DNA of 64,000 nucleotides, taken from NCBI RefSeq assembly GCF_001021385.1, contig NZ_CP011773.1, positions 4,712,001 through 4,776,000 on the forward strand. The letters run 5' to 3'. A program made the position numbers and the translations under genes. The first letter of the stretch is position 1. Each line of letters starts with the position of its first letter. Of this stretch, positions 36,903-45,438 are shown piece after piece. The notes under the pieces are model-generated. The model did not search any database. It saw only the letters and a program-made list of their open reading frames with translations, and was not told the DNA's origin. Origin of the DNA: Mycobacterium sp. EPa45. Its GTDB lineage: Bacteria > Actinomycetota > Actinomycetes > Mycobacteriales > Mycobacteriaceae.

Positions 36903-38552
36903 GTGCCTGACGGCGAAATGACTGGGCGCGAGGCCGAACGCGTCGAGTGGGACGTCATCGTCGTCGGCGCCGGTATGGGCGGCGGCATGCTCGGCCACCG
37001 GCTGGCCCGCGCCGGCCGGCGAGTGCTGTTCGTCGAAAAGGGCCGCTCGACGCTGCCCGGCACCCCCGGAACCATTCGCTCGGCGATGCCGGAACTGGCT
37101 GAGCCACAAGCGTCCCGGTCGAAGAAGACGTACTACGACGCCCTGGCCCGAGCCGGCCGCAGCAACGACGAGATCACCGATATCAGCGGCCGGTTTCCGA
37201 GGCGGTTCGTGCCCTATATCGGCGCCGGACCGGGCGGATCGTCGGCGCTCTACGGCATGGTGTGCGAACGGTTCTTCGTCGACGACTTCGCGCCCCGCCA
37301 ATTCTTCACCGATCCCGGCGAGTCCACGGTGCCGGAGTCGTGGCCGATCTCGTACGAACAGCTGGCGCCGTGGTACTCCGAAGCCGAGAGACTTCTCGGG
37401 GTACGGGGTCAACCCGATCCGCTGCGGCCGGAGTCGGCTGCGGTCGGACTGCCGTCCGCGCCACCGTTTTCGGCGGACAATCAGCCCTTGGTCAACTATC
37501 TGGCGGGGCGCGGACTGCATCCCTATCACTTGCCGATGGCATGTGATTACACCGACGACTGCGCGACGTGCCAGGCCTACCTCTGCCCGAAGGGCTGTAA
37601 GTACGACGGCGCCCGCAGCGGCGTTCTGCCCGCGGTCACCGAGTACGGCGCCGCACTGCTCGCCGAATGCCGTGTGCTACGGCTGGAGTCAGATCAGACC
37701 CGGGTTCAAAAAGTGATCTGCCAACGCCGCAACGATATGCTCGCGCTGAAAGCCAAGGTGGTGGTGTTGGCGGCCGGCGCACTGGCCACCCCCGTGCTGT
37801 TACTCAACTCCCGGTCCGGCGATTGGAACCGCGGGCTGGCCAACGGCTCAGACATGGTGGGCCGCAACCTGATGCGCCACGTGATGGACTGGATCGAGAT
37901 CTGGCCACAGCGCGGTAGCAAGATCACCGCCGAGAATAAGGAGATCGGACTCAACGACTTCTATTTCATCGACGGCCAGAAATACGGCACGGTGCAGTCG
38001 GCCAGCTCGATGGCCTCACTGGCCCCGATCGACATGATGATGAACCAGCCCGGGCTGGTGTCGAAGGCACTGCGCTGGAGCAGCCCCCTCGCGCGACCGA
38101 TTTACGACAGGGTGATCAGCGGCGGGCTCGTGCTCGCCGCCATCATGGAAGACCTGCCTTACCTGGACAACCGGGTGCTGCCCAGCGATCGGCCCAGTGT
38201 CGACGGCCGACAGCGACTGCGGCTTCAGTACCGCCTGCATCCCAACGAGATCGCGCGGCGCGAGGTGTTCCTGGGCGCCCTCAAAGAGGTGCTGCGGCCG
38301 TTCCGCACCCTCACGCTGCGCACGGGCGAGAACAACGGCACCCTGGGCCATGTCTGCGGCACCGTCCGGTTCGGCACCGATCCGGCCACCAGCGTCCTGG
38401 ACCCGCAGAACCGCGCTCACGAAGTCGACAATCTGTACGTGGTGGACGCGTCGTTCTTCCCGTCGAGCAGTGGCATCAACCCGAGCCTGACCGTCGCCGC
38501 CAACGCGTTACGGGTCGCCGAGCACATCAGCCAAGCGCACTTCGCCAACTGA
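36903..38552 (+). CDS. GMC-family FAD oxidoreductase with cysteine cluster (copy 2)
   Basis: A 549-residue paralog of the gene at 24876, similar throughout. The FAD loop is VVGAGMGGGMLGHRLA, the cysteine run is CDYTDDCATCQAYLCPKGC, and the C-terminal GHVCGTVRFG and NPSLTVAANALR regions are kept. Keeping all five cysteines in both copies argues that they matter, possibly for an iron-sulfur cluster. The GTG start is preceded by GAGGAG. It is followed after 10 bases by an alpha/beta-hydrolase gene. Sugar or alcohol oxidation is likely; the substrate is unknown. Confidence 0.88.
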   Translation: MPDGEMTGREAERVEWDVIVVGAGMGGGMLGHRLARAGRRVLFVEKGRSTLPGTPGTIRSAMPELAEPQASRSKKTYYDALARAGRSNDEITDISGRFPRRFVPYIGAGPGGSSALYGMVCERFFVDDFAPRQFFTDPGESTVPESWPISYEQLAPWYSEAERLLGVRGQPDPLRPESAAVGLPSAPPFSADNQPLVNYLAGRGLHPYHLPMACDYTDDCATCQAYLCPKGCKYDGARSGVLPAVTEYGAALLAECRVLRLESDQTRVQKVICQRRNDMLALKAKVVVLAAGALATPVLLLNSRSGDWNRGLANGSDMVGRNLMRHVMDWIEIWPQRGSKITAENKEIGLNDFYFIDGQKYGTVQSASSMASLAPIDMMMNQPGLVSKALRWSSPLARPIYDRVISGGLVLAAIMEDLPYLDNRVLPSDRPSVDGRQRLRLQYRLHPNEIARREVFLGALKEVLRPFRTLTLRTGENNGTLGHVCGTVRFGTDPATSVLDPQNRAHEVDNLYVVDASFFPSSSGINPSLTVAANALRVAEHISQAHFAN

Positions 38553-38562
38553 CCTAGCAGGA

Positions 38563-39378
38563 GTGGCTTTGTTCGTTCGCGAATCCGGTCCGATCGACGC
38601 GCCCGCCATCGTCTTCCTGCACGGCGGACTGATGAGCGGCTGGACCTGGGATCCGGTGGTCGAACGGCTGCAGCACTACCATTGCCTGGTCCCGGATCTG
38701 CCGCAGTACGGCAAGAGCTTTGGGCAGGGCCCCTTTGAGATGGGCAGGGCGGCCGACGAGGTCGCCGAGCTGATCCGCACCCGGGTCGGGACGGGCCGGG
38801 CGCATCTGGTCGGCTTCTCACTCGGGGCACAGGTAGGCGTTGCACTGCTGGCTTCCCAGCCAAATCTCGTCGAGCGCGCGGTGCTGAGCAGCACATTGGT
38901 CAACACGCTGCCAGCGGTCGGGCTCACACGCCGCCTGGCAGGCTTGTTCGCCCGCACGGCATTGTTCCGGTGGCTGCTGATCACCCGCCACTGGGACGCC
39001 GGCCACGCAGCAAAGAACGAGGGTTACGACGAGGACGCCCGCCTGAACTCGGGCGCGCAGCTGGCCCACATCGCCATAGCGTCCGCCGGTTTCACAGTCC
39101 CCGAAGGATTGGAGAAGTCCGACGTTCCAACGCTATTCGTGACGGGAACCGAGGAGTTGCCGGTCATCCGCCGCTGGGCGGCACTGCTCGCGCAGTCCAT
39201 GCCCAACGGCGTGGATCGGGTCGCAGAGGGCATGGGCCATGACTGGCCGCTGCACCATCCCGACCTCTTCGCCCGCACCGCCGACGCCTGGCTGTCGGGC
39301 GGTGCACTGCCCGCCGAATTGGTGGCTAGGCCGGCTCGCGAACGGGAAGGCCGGCGGCGCGGTAGATCGCGTCGATGA
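38563..39378 (+). CDS. Alpha/beta-hydrolase
   Basis: A 271-residue hydrolase-fold protein with an early HGGLMSGWTW oxyanion segment, the nucleophile elbow GFSLGAQVG near residue 88 and a late histidine in GMGHDWPLHHPD. It follows GMC copy 2 closely and is probably co-transcribed. Its last 53 bases overlap the convergent Gfo/Idh gene; the final R-rich tail may reflect this overlap. It could be an esterase, lactonase or thioesterase of the pathway. A TTG two codons later is an alternative start. Confidence 0.8.
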   Translation: MALFVRESGPIDAPAIVFLHGGLMSGWTWDPVVERLQHYHCLVPDLPQYGKSFGQGPFEMGRAADEVAELIRTRVGTGRAHLVGFSLGAQVGVALLASQPNLVERAVLSSTLVNTLPAVGLTRRLAGLFARTALFRWLLITRHWDAGHAAKNEGYDEDARLNSGAQLAHIAIASAGFTVPEGLEKSDVPTLFVTGTEELPVIRRWAALLAQSMPNGVDRVAEGMGHDWPLHHPDLFARTADAWLSGGALPAELVARPAREREGRRRGRSRR

Positions 39379-40318
39379 CGGTCATGTTCTCGACTGCTTC
39401 GGCCGCTGACGTCCTCACCGGCTCGCCGCGCAGCACCGCCGCGGCGAACGCATCCAGCTGATACTCGTAAGTGGGCCGCGCCTTGAAGAAGCGTTCCACC
39501 CGGTGGCCGTCCGCAGACCGGACCGAGAACTGCTGGTACGGGATCACCGGGTTGAGCCGCAATTCGCCTCGATCACCGATCACCTTGGCGGTGTAGTGCG
39601 GCAGAGTCTTCGACCACAGCGAGCAGTGCAGTCGACCGGTGTGCCCTTCGGCGAACCGCAGCTCGGCCGTCATGGCCCGGTCCACGTCCTTGCCGCGCAG
39701 CTTTGCCTGTGCGGAAACAACTTCCGGGGTAGAACCGCCGAATGTCCGCAGCATGTCGACCACGTAGCTACCCAGATCCATCAGCGCTCCGCCACCCATG
39801 GCGTAGTTGAAGGCATTTGCCGAGGAATTACGCAGCCAGTAGCAGTCGGCGGCCTCCACCCGCTGCAACGTGCCCAGCTCCCCCGAGGCGATGATCTGCT
39901 CGACGCGCGCCGCAAACGGGTGGTAGCGGTAGTGAAACGCTTCCATGGCGACCAGCCCGGTGTGCGCCGCCAGGTCCGCGATCTCGCGCGCCTCGGCCGC
40001 GTTGGCCATGAACGGCTTCTCGCAGAGCACGTGCTTGCCTGCCTCGAGCGCCGCGCGAGTCCACCTGCCGTGCAACGCATTCGGCAGGGGATTGTAGACC
40101 GCATCCACCTCCGGGTCGGCGATCAGCGCCTCGTAGCTGTCGTGCACCCGGGCGATGTGATGTTCGGCGGCAAACTCTTTGGCTCGTGACGGCTCGCGTG
40201 CCGCCACCGCAGCGACGACGACCTCGGCGTTCTTCATGGCCGGCTTGATCAGCACCGCAGGCGCGACGCGGGCCGTTCCCAGAATGCCGATCCGTACCTG
40301 ACCCTCGCCCTCAGGCAT
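39326..40318 (-). CDS. Gfo/Idh/MocA family oxidoreductase (copy 3)
   Basis: A 330-residue paralog with IGILGTARVAPAVLIKPA, EKPFMANAAEAREIA and LMDLGSYVVDMLRTFGG. It is three bases downstream of the TylF-type methyltransferase gene and surely in its operon. This is the second pairing of a Gfo/Idh oxidoreductase with a methyltransferase in the window, by a different methyltransferase family. It is likely a sugar-ring oxidoreductase acting before methylation. Confidence 0.88.
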   Translation of the reverse strand: MPEGEGQVRIGILGTARVAPAVLIKPAMKNAEVVVAAVAAREPSRAKEFAAEHHIARVHDSYEALIADPEVDAVYNPLPNALHGRWTRAALEAGKHVLCEKPFMANAAEAREIADLAAHTGLVAMEAFHYRYHPFAARVEQIIASGELGTLQRVEAADCYWLRNSSANAFNYAMGGGALMDLGSYVVDMLRTFGGSTPEVVSAQAKLRGKDVDRAMTAELRFAEGHTGRLHCSLWSKTLPHYTAKVIGDRGELRLNPVIPYQQFSVRSADGHRVERFFKARPTYEYQLDAFAAAVLRGEPVRTSAAEAVENMTVIDAIYRAAGLPVREPA

Positions 40319-40321
40319 GCA

Positions 40322-41152
40322 CTACTTGCGCCACAGCACGCCCGTGCCGTCGATGTCTACGATCTCCGCGGTGATCCCATGCTTGCGGCGGTAGTCGGTG
40401 ACGGCCTGTTCGCACGCCTTCACCGCAAGGTAGTCGTCGACGATGCAGAAGCCGCCCGGCGACAGGCGCGGGTACAGCGCATCCAGGGCCTGGATCGTGG
40501 ACTCGTAGAGGTCACCGTCGAGCCGCAGGACCGAGATGGCATCGATCGGTGCGTCCTGCAGCGTGTCCTTGAACCAGCCTGGCAGGAATCGGACCTGGTC
40601 GTCGAGGAGGCCGTAGCGCTCGAAATTGGCCCGGACGTCCGCCTCCGAGACACCCAGGATGCCGGCCGCCAGCTCGGCCCGGATTCCTTTGTCGGCCTTG
40701 TAGTTCGCGGTGTCCGAGCGCGGCACGCCCTGGAACGAGTCACACAGCCACACACTGCGGGTGGTGTCCCCGTAGGCGGCCAGGACCGCCCGCATCAGGA
40801 TGCAGGCGCCGCCGCGCCACACACCGGTTTCGACGAGGTCGCCGGGAATGTCGTCAGCCAGCACGGTCTCCACGCACTCCTGCAGGCTGGTGAGCCGCTT
40901 CATGCCGATCATTGTTTCGGCCTCGGCCGGCCAGTCCAGCCCCGCTTCGCGATAGTTCTGACCACTCACGCCGGCCCCGCGCAGCTTGGGACCGAAGGTA
41001 TTGGCGGCCTTGAGCAGCAGGCGTCGCCGCAACGGCCAGTCCGACGGCATCCGCTCATGCATCCCGAACCTGGTCAGGTTGCGTCGGAGCAGGTCAAGAT
41101 ACAGAGATCGCACGTCGTAGTCGGTGATGGTCAAAATGGCCCTATCTCGCAT
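40322..41152 (-). CDS. TylF/MycF-type sugar O-methyltransferase
   Basis: A 276-residue macrocin-O-methyltransferase-family protein. Visible are SLQECVETVLADDIPGDLVE with TGVWRGGACILMRA (SAM site), WLCDSFQGVP, and the metal-binding acidic residues in VLRLDGDLYESTIQAL and GGFCIVDDY. Family members are Mg-dependent and methylate deoxysugar hydroxyls; GPL loci contain this type (Rmt/Mtf). It is followed by Gfo/Idh copy 3. Confidence 0.92.
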   Translation of the reverse strand: MRDRAILTITDYDVRSLYLDLLRRNLTRFGMHERMPSDWPLRRRLLLKAANTFGPKLRGAGVSGQNYREAGLDWPAEAETMIGMKRLTSLQECVETVLADDIPGDLVETGVWRGGACILMRAVLAAYGDTTRSVWLCDSFQGVPRSDTANYKADKGIRAELAAGILGVSEADVRANFERYGLLDDQVRFLPGWFKDTLQDAPIDAISVLRLDGDLYESTIQALDALYPRLSPGGFCIVDDYLAVKACEQAVTDYRRKHGITAEIVDIDGTGVLWRK

Positions 41153-41221
41153 GTCGGCATTTCGGCGCTGAGTCTAAACTTGCATCGACGTCAGTTTTCG
41201 GGGTTTTCCGCAGATCGCATC

Positions 41222-42490
41222 TCACCCGACGCGCTTGCGGCGGGCAAAGTCCTCCATGAGGTCCGCCGCCGTCGTCACGCTGTCGGCGGGTTTGATCATC
41301 CTGGCCGCCAGCTCGCGGGCCCGGTCCAGATAGCGCGGGTCGAGAACGGTCCTCAAATCCGCGACTAGCGTCTTCTCCGTGGCGGAGGAGAATCTCCGCG
41401 AGGTGCCGACCTTCAACCCCTTGACCGCGGCCCCCCACACCACCTGCACGTCGGCCATCCAGAGGATCAACGTCGGAACTCCGGCACGCAGGCCTGCCGC
41501 AGTGGTGCCCGCGCCGCCGTGGTGCACGACCGCTCGGCAGGACGGGAAGATCGTCGCGTAGTTCACCGCGCCCACCACCTTGACGTGATCGAACTGCGGG
41601 ACGTCGCTGAAGTCGGTCCAGCCGGCGCAGACCAACGCCCGCTCGCCCACCTGTGCGCAGGCCCCGGCGATCATGCGGATCATGTCGGCGGGCGATTCGA
41701 CCGGGATGCTGCCGAACCCGAAGCAGATCGGCGGGGTTCCCGCGGCGATCCAGGACATGACGTCATGGTCGGCTTCGGTGGCCAGCTCCAGCGTCAGGGT
41801 TCCGACGAACGGCCGCTGGGCGCCCCACTTCTCCCACTCGTCGGCCAGCCCCGGGAACAGAGCGTCGTCGTAGGCCTGGATTTCCAGCAATTCCTGTTCC
41901 GCGATCCGGCCCGGCACCGGGCCCGTCGCCGGCGGGAGGCCCAATTCGCGCCGTTGGGTGGCAACGACTTTCTTCACTCCGCGCCAGATCAGCCATTCGT
42001 AGAATTTCATCGCCCAACGGATCACGGGCGCAGGCAGATTCGGGACCAGCCTCCCGTTGACCCGCATCGGGAACCACAGCACCGTGGCCAGCGGGGTGTC
42101 GCAGTACTCCGAGACGTCGAACGCGAGTTCCTCGTAGCTGACGCCGGTGACCAAGAGGTCTGCGCCGCCCGCGACCGAAGCCAGCGTTTTGGTCATCTCC
42201 CCCCATGCTTGGAGACCGGGCTCGCGGGATTCGCGAAGGAAATTCTTCACATCGCGGATCCGCCAGAAATTGCGGAAGAAGTAGCCCCAGAAGTCGCGGG
42301 TGTCCTCCAGCCAGGTCCGGGTGTCCGGGCCATAGGCGACCGTCGCGAGGCCAACGGCCTCGGCAGAGCCGATCGAGTCAGGCGGGATGGCCATCTGAAC
42401 GTCGTGACCGCGGCGCATCAGTTCGCGCCCGACGGCGATACCGGGCTCGACATCTCCACGGGTGCCGTAGAAAGCCAGCACAAATTTCAT
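41222..42490 (-). CDS. GPL-type GT1 family glycosyltransferase
   Basis: A 422-residue GT1 enzyme, starting MKFVLAFYGTRGDVEPGIAV, with CFGFGSIPVESP and CRAVVHHGGAGTTAAGLRAG in the donor site. It lies 69 bases before the TylF-type methyltransferase and forms a cassette of glycosyltransferase, methyltransferase and Gfo/Idh, consistent with transfer and tailoring of one sugar. Confidence 0.9.
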   Translation of the reverse strand: MKFVLAFYGTRGDVEPGIAVGRELMRRGHDVQMAIPPDSIGSAEAVGLATVAYGPDTRTWLEDTRDFWGYFFRNFWRIRDVKNFLRESREPGLQAWGEMTKTLASVAGGADLLVTGVSYEELAFDVSEYCDTPLATVLWFPMRVNGRLVPNLPAPVIRWAMKFYEWLIWRGVKKVVATQRRELGLPPATGPVPGRIAEQELLEIQAYDDALFPGLADEWEKWGAQRPFVGTLTLELATEADHDVMSWIAAGTPPICFGFGSIPVESPADMIRMIAGACAQVGERALVCAGWTDFSDVPQFDHVKVVGAVNYATIFPSCRAVVHHGGAGTTAAGLRAGVPTLILWMADVQVVWGAAVKGLKVGTSRRFSSATEKTLVADLRTVLDPRYLDRARELAARMIKPADSVTTAADLMEDFARRKRVG

Positions 42491-42567
42491 CGATGCTCCC
42501 GGCCCTTCGTCCCCGTACGCGCTCAGCCGCCGGGCAGCGTAACTCGGTCAGGCACCCGTCGGCGGAA

Positions 42568-43551
42568 CTATGCCCATGTCCCCTTGCGCCGGTGAACGAC
42601 CGCGAGGGTCTCCAGACCCAGCTTCACCAGGAAAGGAGGCAGCAGCCGGTCGACGTTGCTATAGCGACGACAGTCGTCGAAGGCCTTGGCGAACCCGCGC
42701 TCGCTCGCCCCATAGGCGGCATAGACGCAGTCCAGTTCCGACGGGCTCCACGGCTCGTCGCGCGCGGCGGTGGACAGCGTTTCATAGACGGTGCGAATCC
42801 AGTCGGTGCCGAAAGGCTCGGTCACCTCGCCGCGTGTCCGGTGGTGTCGCAACTCAGGGGTGAGGAAGGCGTCGACGGCCGCCTCGTCCCTGACGTCGAG
42901 ATCGACATTGAGCGCGGTGGCGATCCGTTTCACTTCCAGACGCCAGTCTTCGAGGAGGTTGGCGTACTCGACGAACACCCGTGGCACGTCGCGAGTGTCG
43001 CGCTCGGCCAGCAGGCTGTACTTCAACCACCAGGCGCAGGTGAGTTCGGGCGACGAATCGACGTAATTCTGGTGGTTGGCTCGCTTGGCGAGCGACCCGA
43101 TGATCTCGTCCGGATGGCGCACCGCGATCACGGCGGCGACATCGAAGCCGGCCTGACGGGCTGCCTCGAACCAGATGCCAGACACCGTCGTGGTCTTCGG
43201 TTCCTTGATAACGACCAGCGGCGCCGAGGGCAGCCCACCGAGATAGTCCCTGACCTTGGCAACCCACGCTGCGTTGCGTTCGACGCCGAACCTACCGTCG
43301 TCGTGCGGCACCAGCGATGTGTCGTAGCCGGAGGTGCCGTGGTCATGCAGGATCGCCTGGTTCAGGTGGATGACCGCCCGAGGCTCGAAGAAGCCGCGCG
43401 GATTTTCTGACGTGGCGCCCAGCAATCCGGGCGGAAGGGCGGCACCGCTGAGGGCGAGAACCTGCGCGAGCGCCGAGGTTCCGGACCGGCCGTTGCCCAA
43501 CACGAAGAGAGCCACCGGGCGCCCTTGGGCGTACGACCGACTTTTGATCAC
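42568..43551 (-). CDS. PAPS-dependent sulfotransferase family protein
   Basis: A 327-residue sulfotransferase-fold protein. The N-terminal VALFVLGNGRSGTSALAQVL is the 5'-phosphosulfate loop, and AVRHPDEIIGSLAKR fits the 3'-phosphate-binding Arg/Ser region. It would transfer sulfate from PAPS to a hydroxyl of the glycolipid. I chose the GTG at 43551 because TATTCT (43558-43563, minus) ends six bases upstream, a leaderless promoter; a TTG 36 bases earlier lies upstream of that -10. Some rapid growers make sulfated GPLs, which fits the context. Confidence 0.85.
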   Translation of the reverse strand: MIKSRSYAQGRPVALFVLGNGRSGTSALAQVLALSGAALPPGLLGATSENPRGFFEPRAVIHLNQAILHDHGTSGYDTSLVPHDDGRFGVERNAAWVAKVRDYLGGLPSAPLVVIKEPKTTTVSGIWFEAARQAGFDVAAVIAVRHPDEIIGSLAKRANHQNYVDSSPELTCAWWLKYSLLAERDTRDVPRVFVEYANLLEDWRLEVKRIATALNVDLDVRDEAAVDAFLTPELRHHRTRGEVTEPFGTDWIRTVYETLSTAARDEPWSPSELDCVYAAYGASERGFAKAFDDCRRYSNVDRLLPPFLVKLGLETLAVVHRRKGTWA

Positions 43552-43557
43552 AGCGGC

Positions 43558-43563
43558 AGAATA
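43558..43563 (-). promoter_or_regulatory. Leaderless-type -10 (TATTCT) of the sulfotransferase gene
   Basis: On the minus strand TATTCT ends six bases before GTG 43551. It is paired back to back with a similar promoter at 43658 for the divergent gene. Confidence 0.55.
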
Positions 43564-43657
43564 GGGTTCCGTCGAGTTCTTCGACAAGATATTGCGCGGT
43601 TGCGTTGAGCCTTCCGGTGACCGTCCGAGTCCCGCCCTCCCGGTCCGGTCGGTCGGC

Positions 43658-43663
43658 TACTCT
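43658..43663 (+). promoter_or_regulatory. Leaderless-type -10 (TACTCT) of the acyltransferase gene at 43671
   Basis: TACTCT ends seven bases before the GTG at 43671, with no ribosome site between. This supports that start over an upstream in-frame one at 43605. Confidence 0.55.
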
Positions 43664-43670
43664 GACGCTC

Positions 43671-45068
43671 GTGTCAATCCAGGACCGTCCTGCACGAGCG
43701 GCCAACGAGGCAGCTCAGCGGGACAATCGGCTCGATCTGATGGACCAAGCCTTCTACGCGGGTCACCAGGCTGCGGGCCAGAAGGAAGTGATGCAGGTCG
43801 GCTGGGTCTACCGAGGCGCGGCCGACATCGACGCGCTCAAGCGGTTCCGCCGCGAACTCGGCAAGGGAATGATGGGTCGCCTCATCGAGCGGTCACCGCT
43901 GCCGTTCGGCAGGTATCGGTGGGTGGCGGCGCCGGACTCATCGGAACTCGAGATCGCCACGGCCGTCCGTCCGCGCGCGGAGCTAGGCGACTGGTTCGAC
44001 GAACGCACCCAACTGCCCATCGATCCGGAATCCGGACCGGGCTGGCGGATCAGCGTCGTTCCGCTCAGCGACGGGTCGACCGCGATCAGCCTGGTGCTGT
44101 CGCACTACGTCATCGACGGTATCGGCGCCGCGGTCGCGGTAACCGAGGCACTCCTGGGGATGTCCCGCGACCTCGGCTACCCGCCGCCGCGGTCGCGCTC
44201 ACGGATGCGTGCGGTGGTGCAGGACGCCGGCGAAACGGCGCGCGACATCCCGGCGGTCGGCCGGGCGTTTGTGGCGGCTGCGAAAGAAGCCAGGCGGCGC
44301 CAGCAGGATGTCACGCACTCCCAGGCGCAGGCATCGCTGCCGGCGGCCGTACCCACCGAAGGTGCCGATGACCTCGTCATCGCGCCCAACACCTGGATCC
44401 GGCTCCGGTTGGATGATTGGAACGCCCGCGCGGAGGCGCTGGGCGGGACGGCGAGCGCGCTGGCCGCGGCGTTCACCGCGCGACTCGACCGGCACATGGG
44501 CCGCCTGCACGGCGACGCCGCGGACGTCCGAATGCTGCTGACCGTGAACACCCGCACCATGGACGATGCGAGAGCGGTCGCCGTCTCCTTTGTTCGCGTC
44601 GGTATTGACCCGGCGACGGTGACAAGCGATCTCAGCGATGCCCGCGCCGCCATCAAGCAGGCGCTCAAGGATGCCAAAGACACCGAAGACGAGTCAGCCG
44701 AACTCGTTGCGTTGACTCCGTTCACCCCAAAGCGGGCGTGGCGGCACCTGATCGACTATGCCGTCAGCGACCCGGAGCGCCCCGCGGTGTGTTCGAACCT
44801 CGGCGATACCGGTCCGGCGGCGAGCCGCCCCGACGGCAGATTGTGCGACGCGATGTTCGCCCGCGGGGCGAGCCAGAACGTCACCCGAGGGTGGTTGGAG
44901 CGGACTGGCAGTCAATTGCAGGTCTTCGTCGGCACGTCGATGGAGATGAACCAGGTCGGAGTCTGCGTGCGCGGCTATCAACCGGGATCGGTGACGACGC
45001 GGTCGCAGTTACGCGAGCTGGCTGAGCGAACGCTGGCCGAATTCGGACTAACCGGTGACATTGACTAG
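43671..45068 (+). CDS. WS/DGAT- or condensation-domain-like acyltransferase
   Basis: A 465-residue protein with the HxxxDG motif of the chloramphenicol acetyltransferase/condensation superfamily (SHYVIDGIGAAVAV, near residue 146). It also has C-terminal features of wax-ester synthase-type enzymes (CSNLGDTGP, GRLCDAMFARG). Members such as PapA and WS/DGAT proteins esterify hydroxyls with acyl groups from CoA or a carrier. Divergent from the sulfotransferase and just upstream of mmpS/mmpL, it may acylate the lipid before export. No membrane segment is obvious. Confidence 0.78.
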   Translation: MSIQDRPARAANEAAQRDNRLDLMDQAFYAGHQAAGQKEVMQVGWVYRGAADIDALKRFRRELGKGMMGRLIERSPLPFGRYRWVAAPDSSELEIATAVRPRAELGDWFDERTQLPIDPESGPGWRISVVPLSDGSTAISLVLSHYVIDGIGAAVAVTEALLGMSRDLGYPPPRSRSRMRAVVQDAGETARDIPAVGRAFVAAAKEARRRQQDVTHSQAQASLPAAVPTEGADDLVIAPNTWIRLRLDDWNARAEALGGTASALAAAFTARLDRHMGRLHGDAADVRMLLTVNTRTMDDARAVAVSFVRVGIDPATVTSDLSDARAAIKQALKDAKDTEDESAELVALTPFTPKRAWRHLIDYAVSDPERPAVCSNLGDTGPAASRPDGRLCDAMFARGASQNVTRGWLERTGSQLQVFVGTSMEMNQVGVCVRGYQPGSVTTRSQLRELAERTLAEFGLTGDID

Positions 45069-45438
45069 CGGAATTATTCTTAAGTGCGAGTCTGGATCCG
45101 TCGCCCCTACCGCTTGCGGGCGCGTAAATGTGACCAGTATGAAGCCAACATAACAGTTAGCCATAACCCCGGATTTACGCATGCGCAAGCGCGTATGCTC
45201 CGCTGTTGCATCACCAAAAGAGCTCATACGGAGGCTGTCAGCATGGTTGACTCTCGTCGAGATCGGTCGCGCTCGTGGCGGCACCGCTCGTTTGCGGGGA
45301 CAGCCGTACGAGGGACTGTGACGCCCGCCACATGAGCGACGCCGTGAGATGCCGCGCCCAGGTGCGCACGTGCATCTCTCGTCCGATGGCTGGTGCTGGA
45401 AGCGGAAGCGCTTGGAATATGGGAAAGGTCGGCGTGCG
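45069..45438. other. Upstream region of the mmpS-mmpL operon
   Basis: About 370 bases. The first 110 are AT-rich compared with the surroundings and likely hold the promoter. At about 45176-45198 an imperfect GC-rich palindrome (ATGCGC-AA-GCGCGTAT) could be an operator or short hairpin. A small open frame with a good ribosome site lies at 45243-45335. I see no terminator. Confidence 0.5.
45243..45335 (+). CDS. Possible 30-codon leader peptide upstream of mmpS
   Basis: ATG preceded by GGAGG with eight-base spacing; encodes MVDSRRDRSRSWRHRSFAGT plus ten residues and ends in TGA. The peptide is strikingly arginine-rich. There is no homology I can name. It could be a regulatory uORF for the exporter operon or a chance frame. 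Confidence 0.35.
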   Translation: MVDSRRDRSRSWRHRSFAGTAVRGTVTPAT

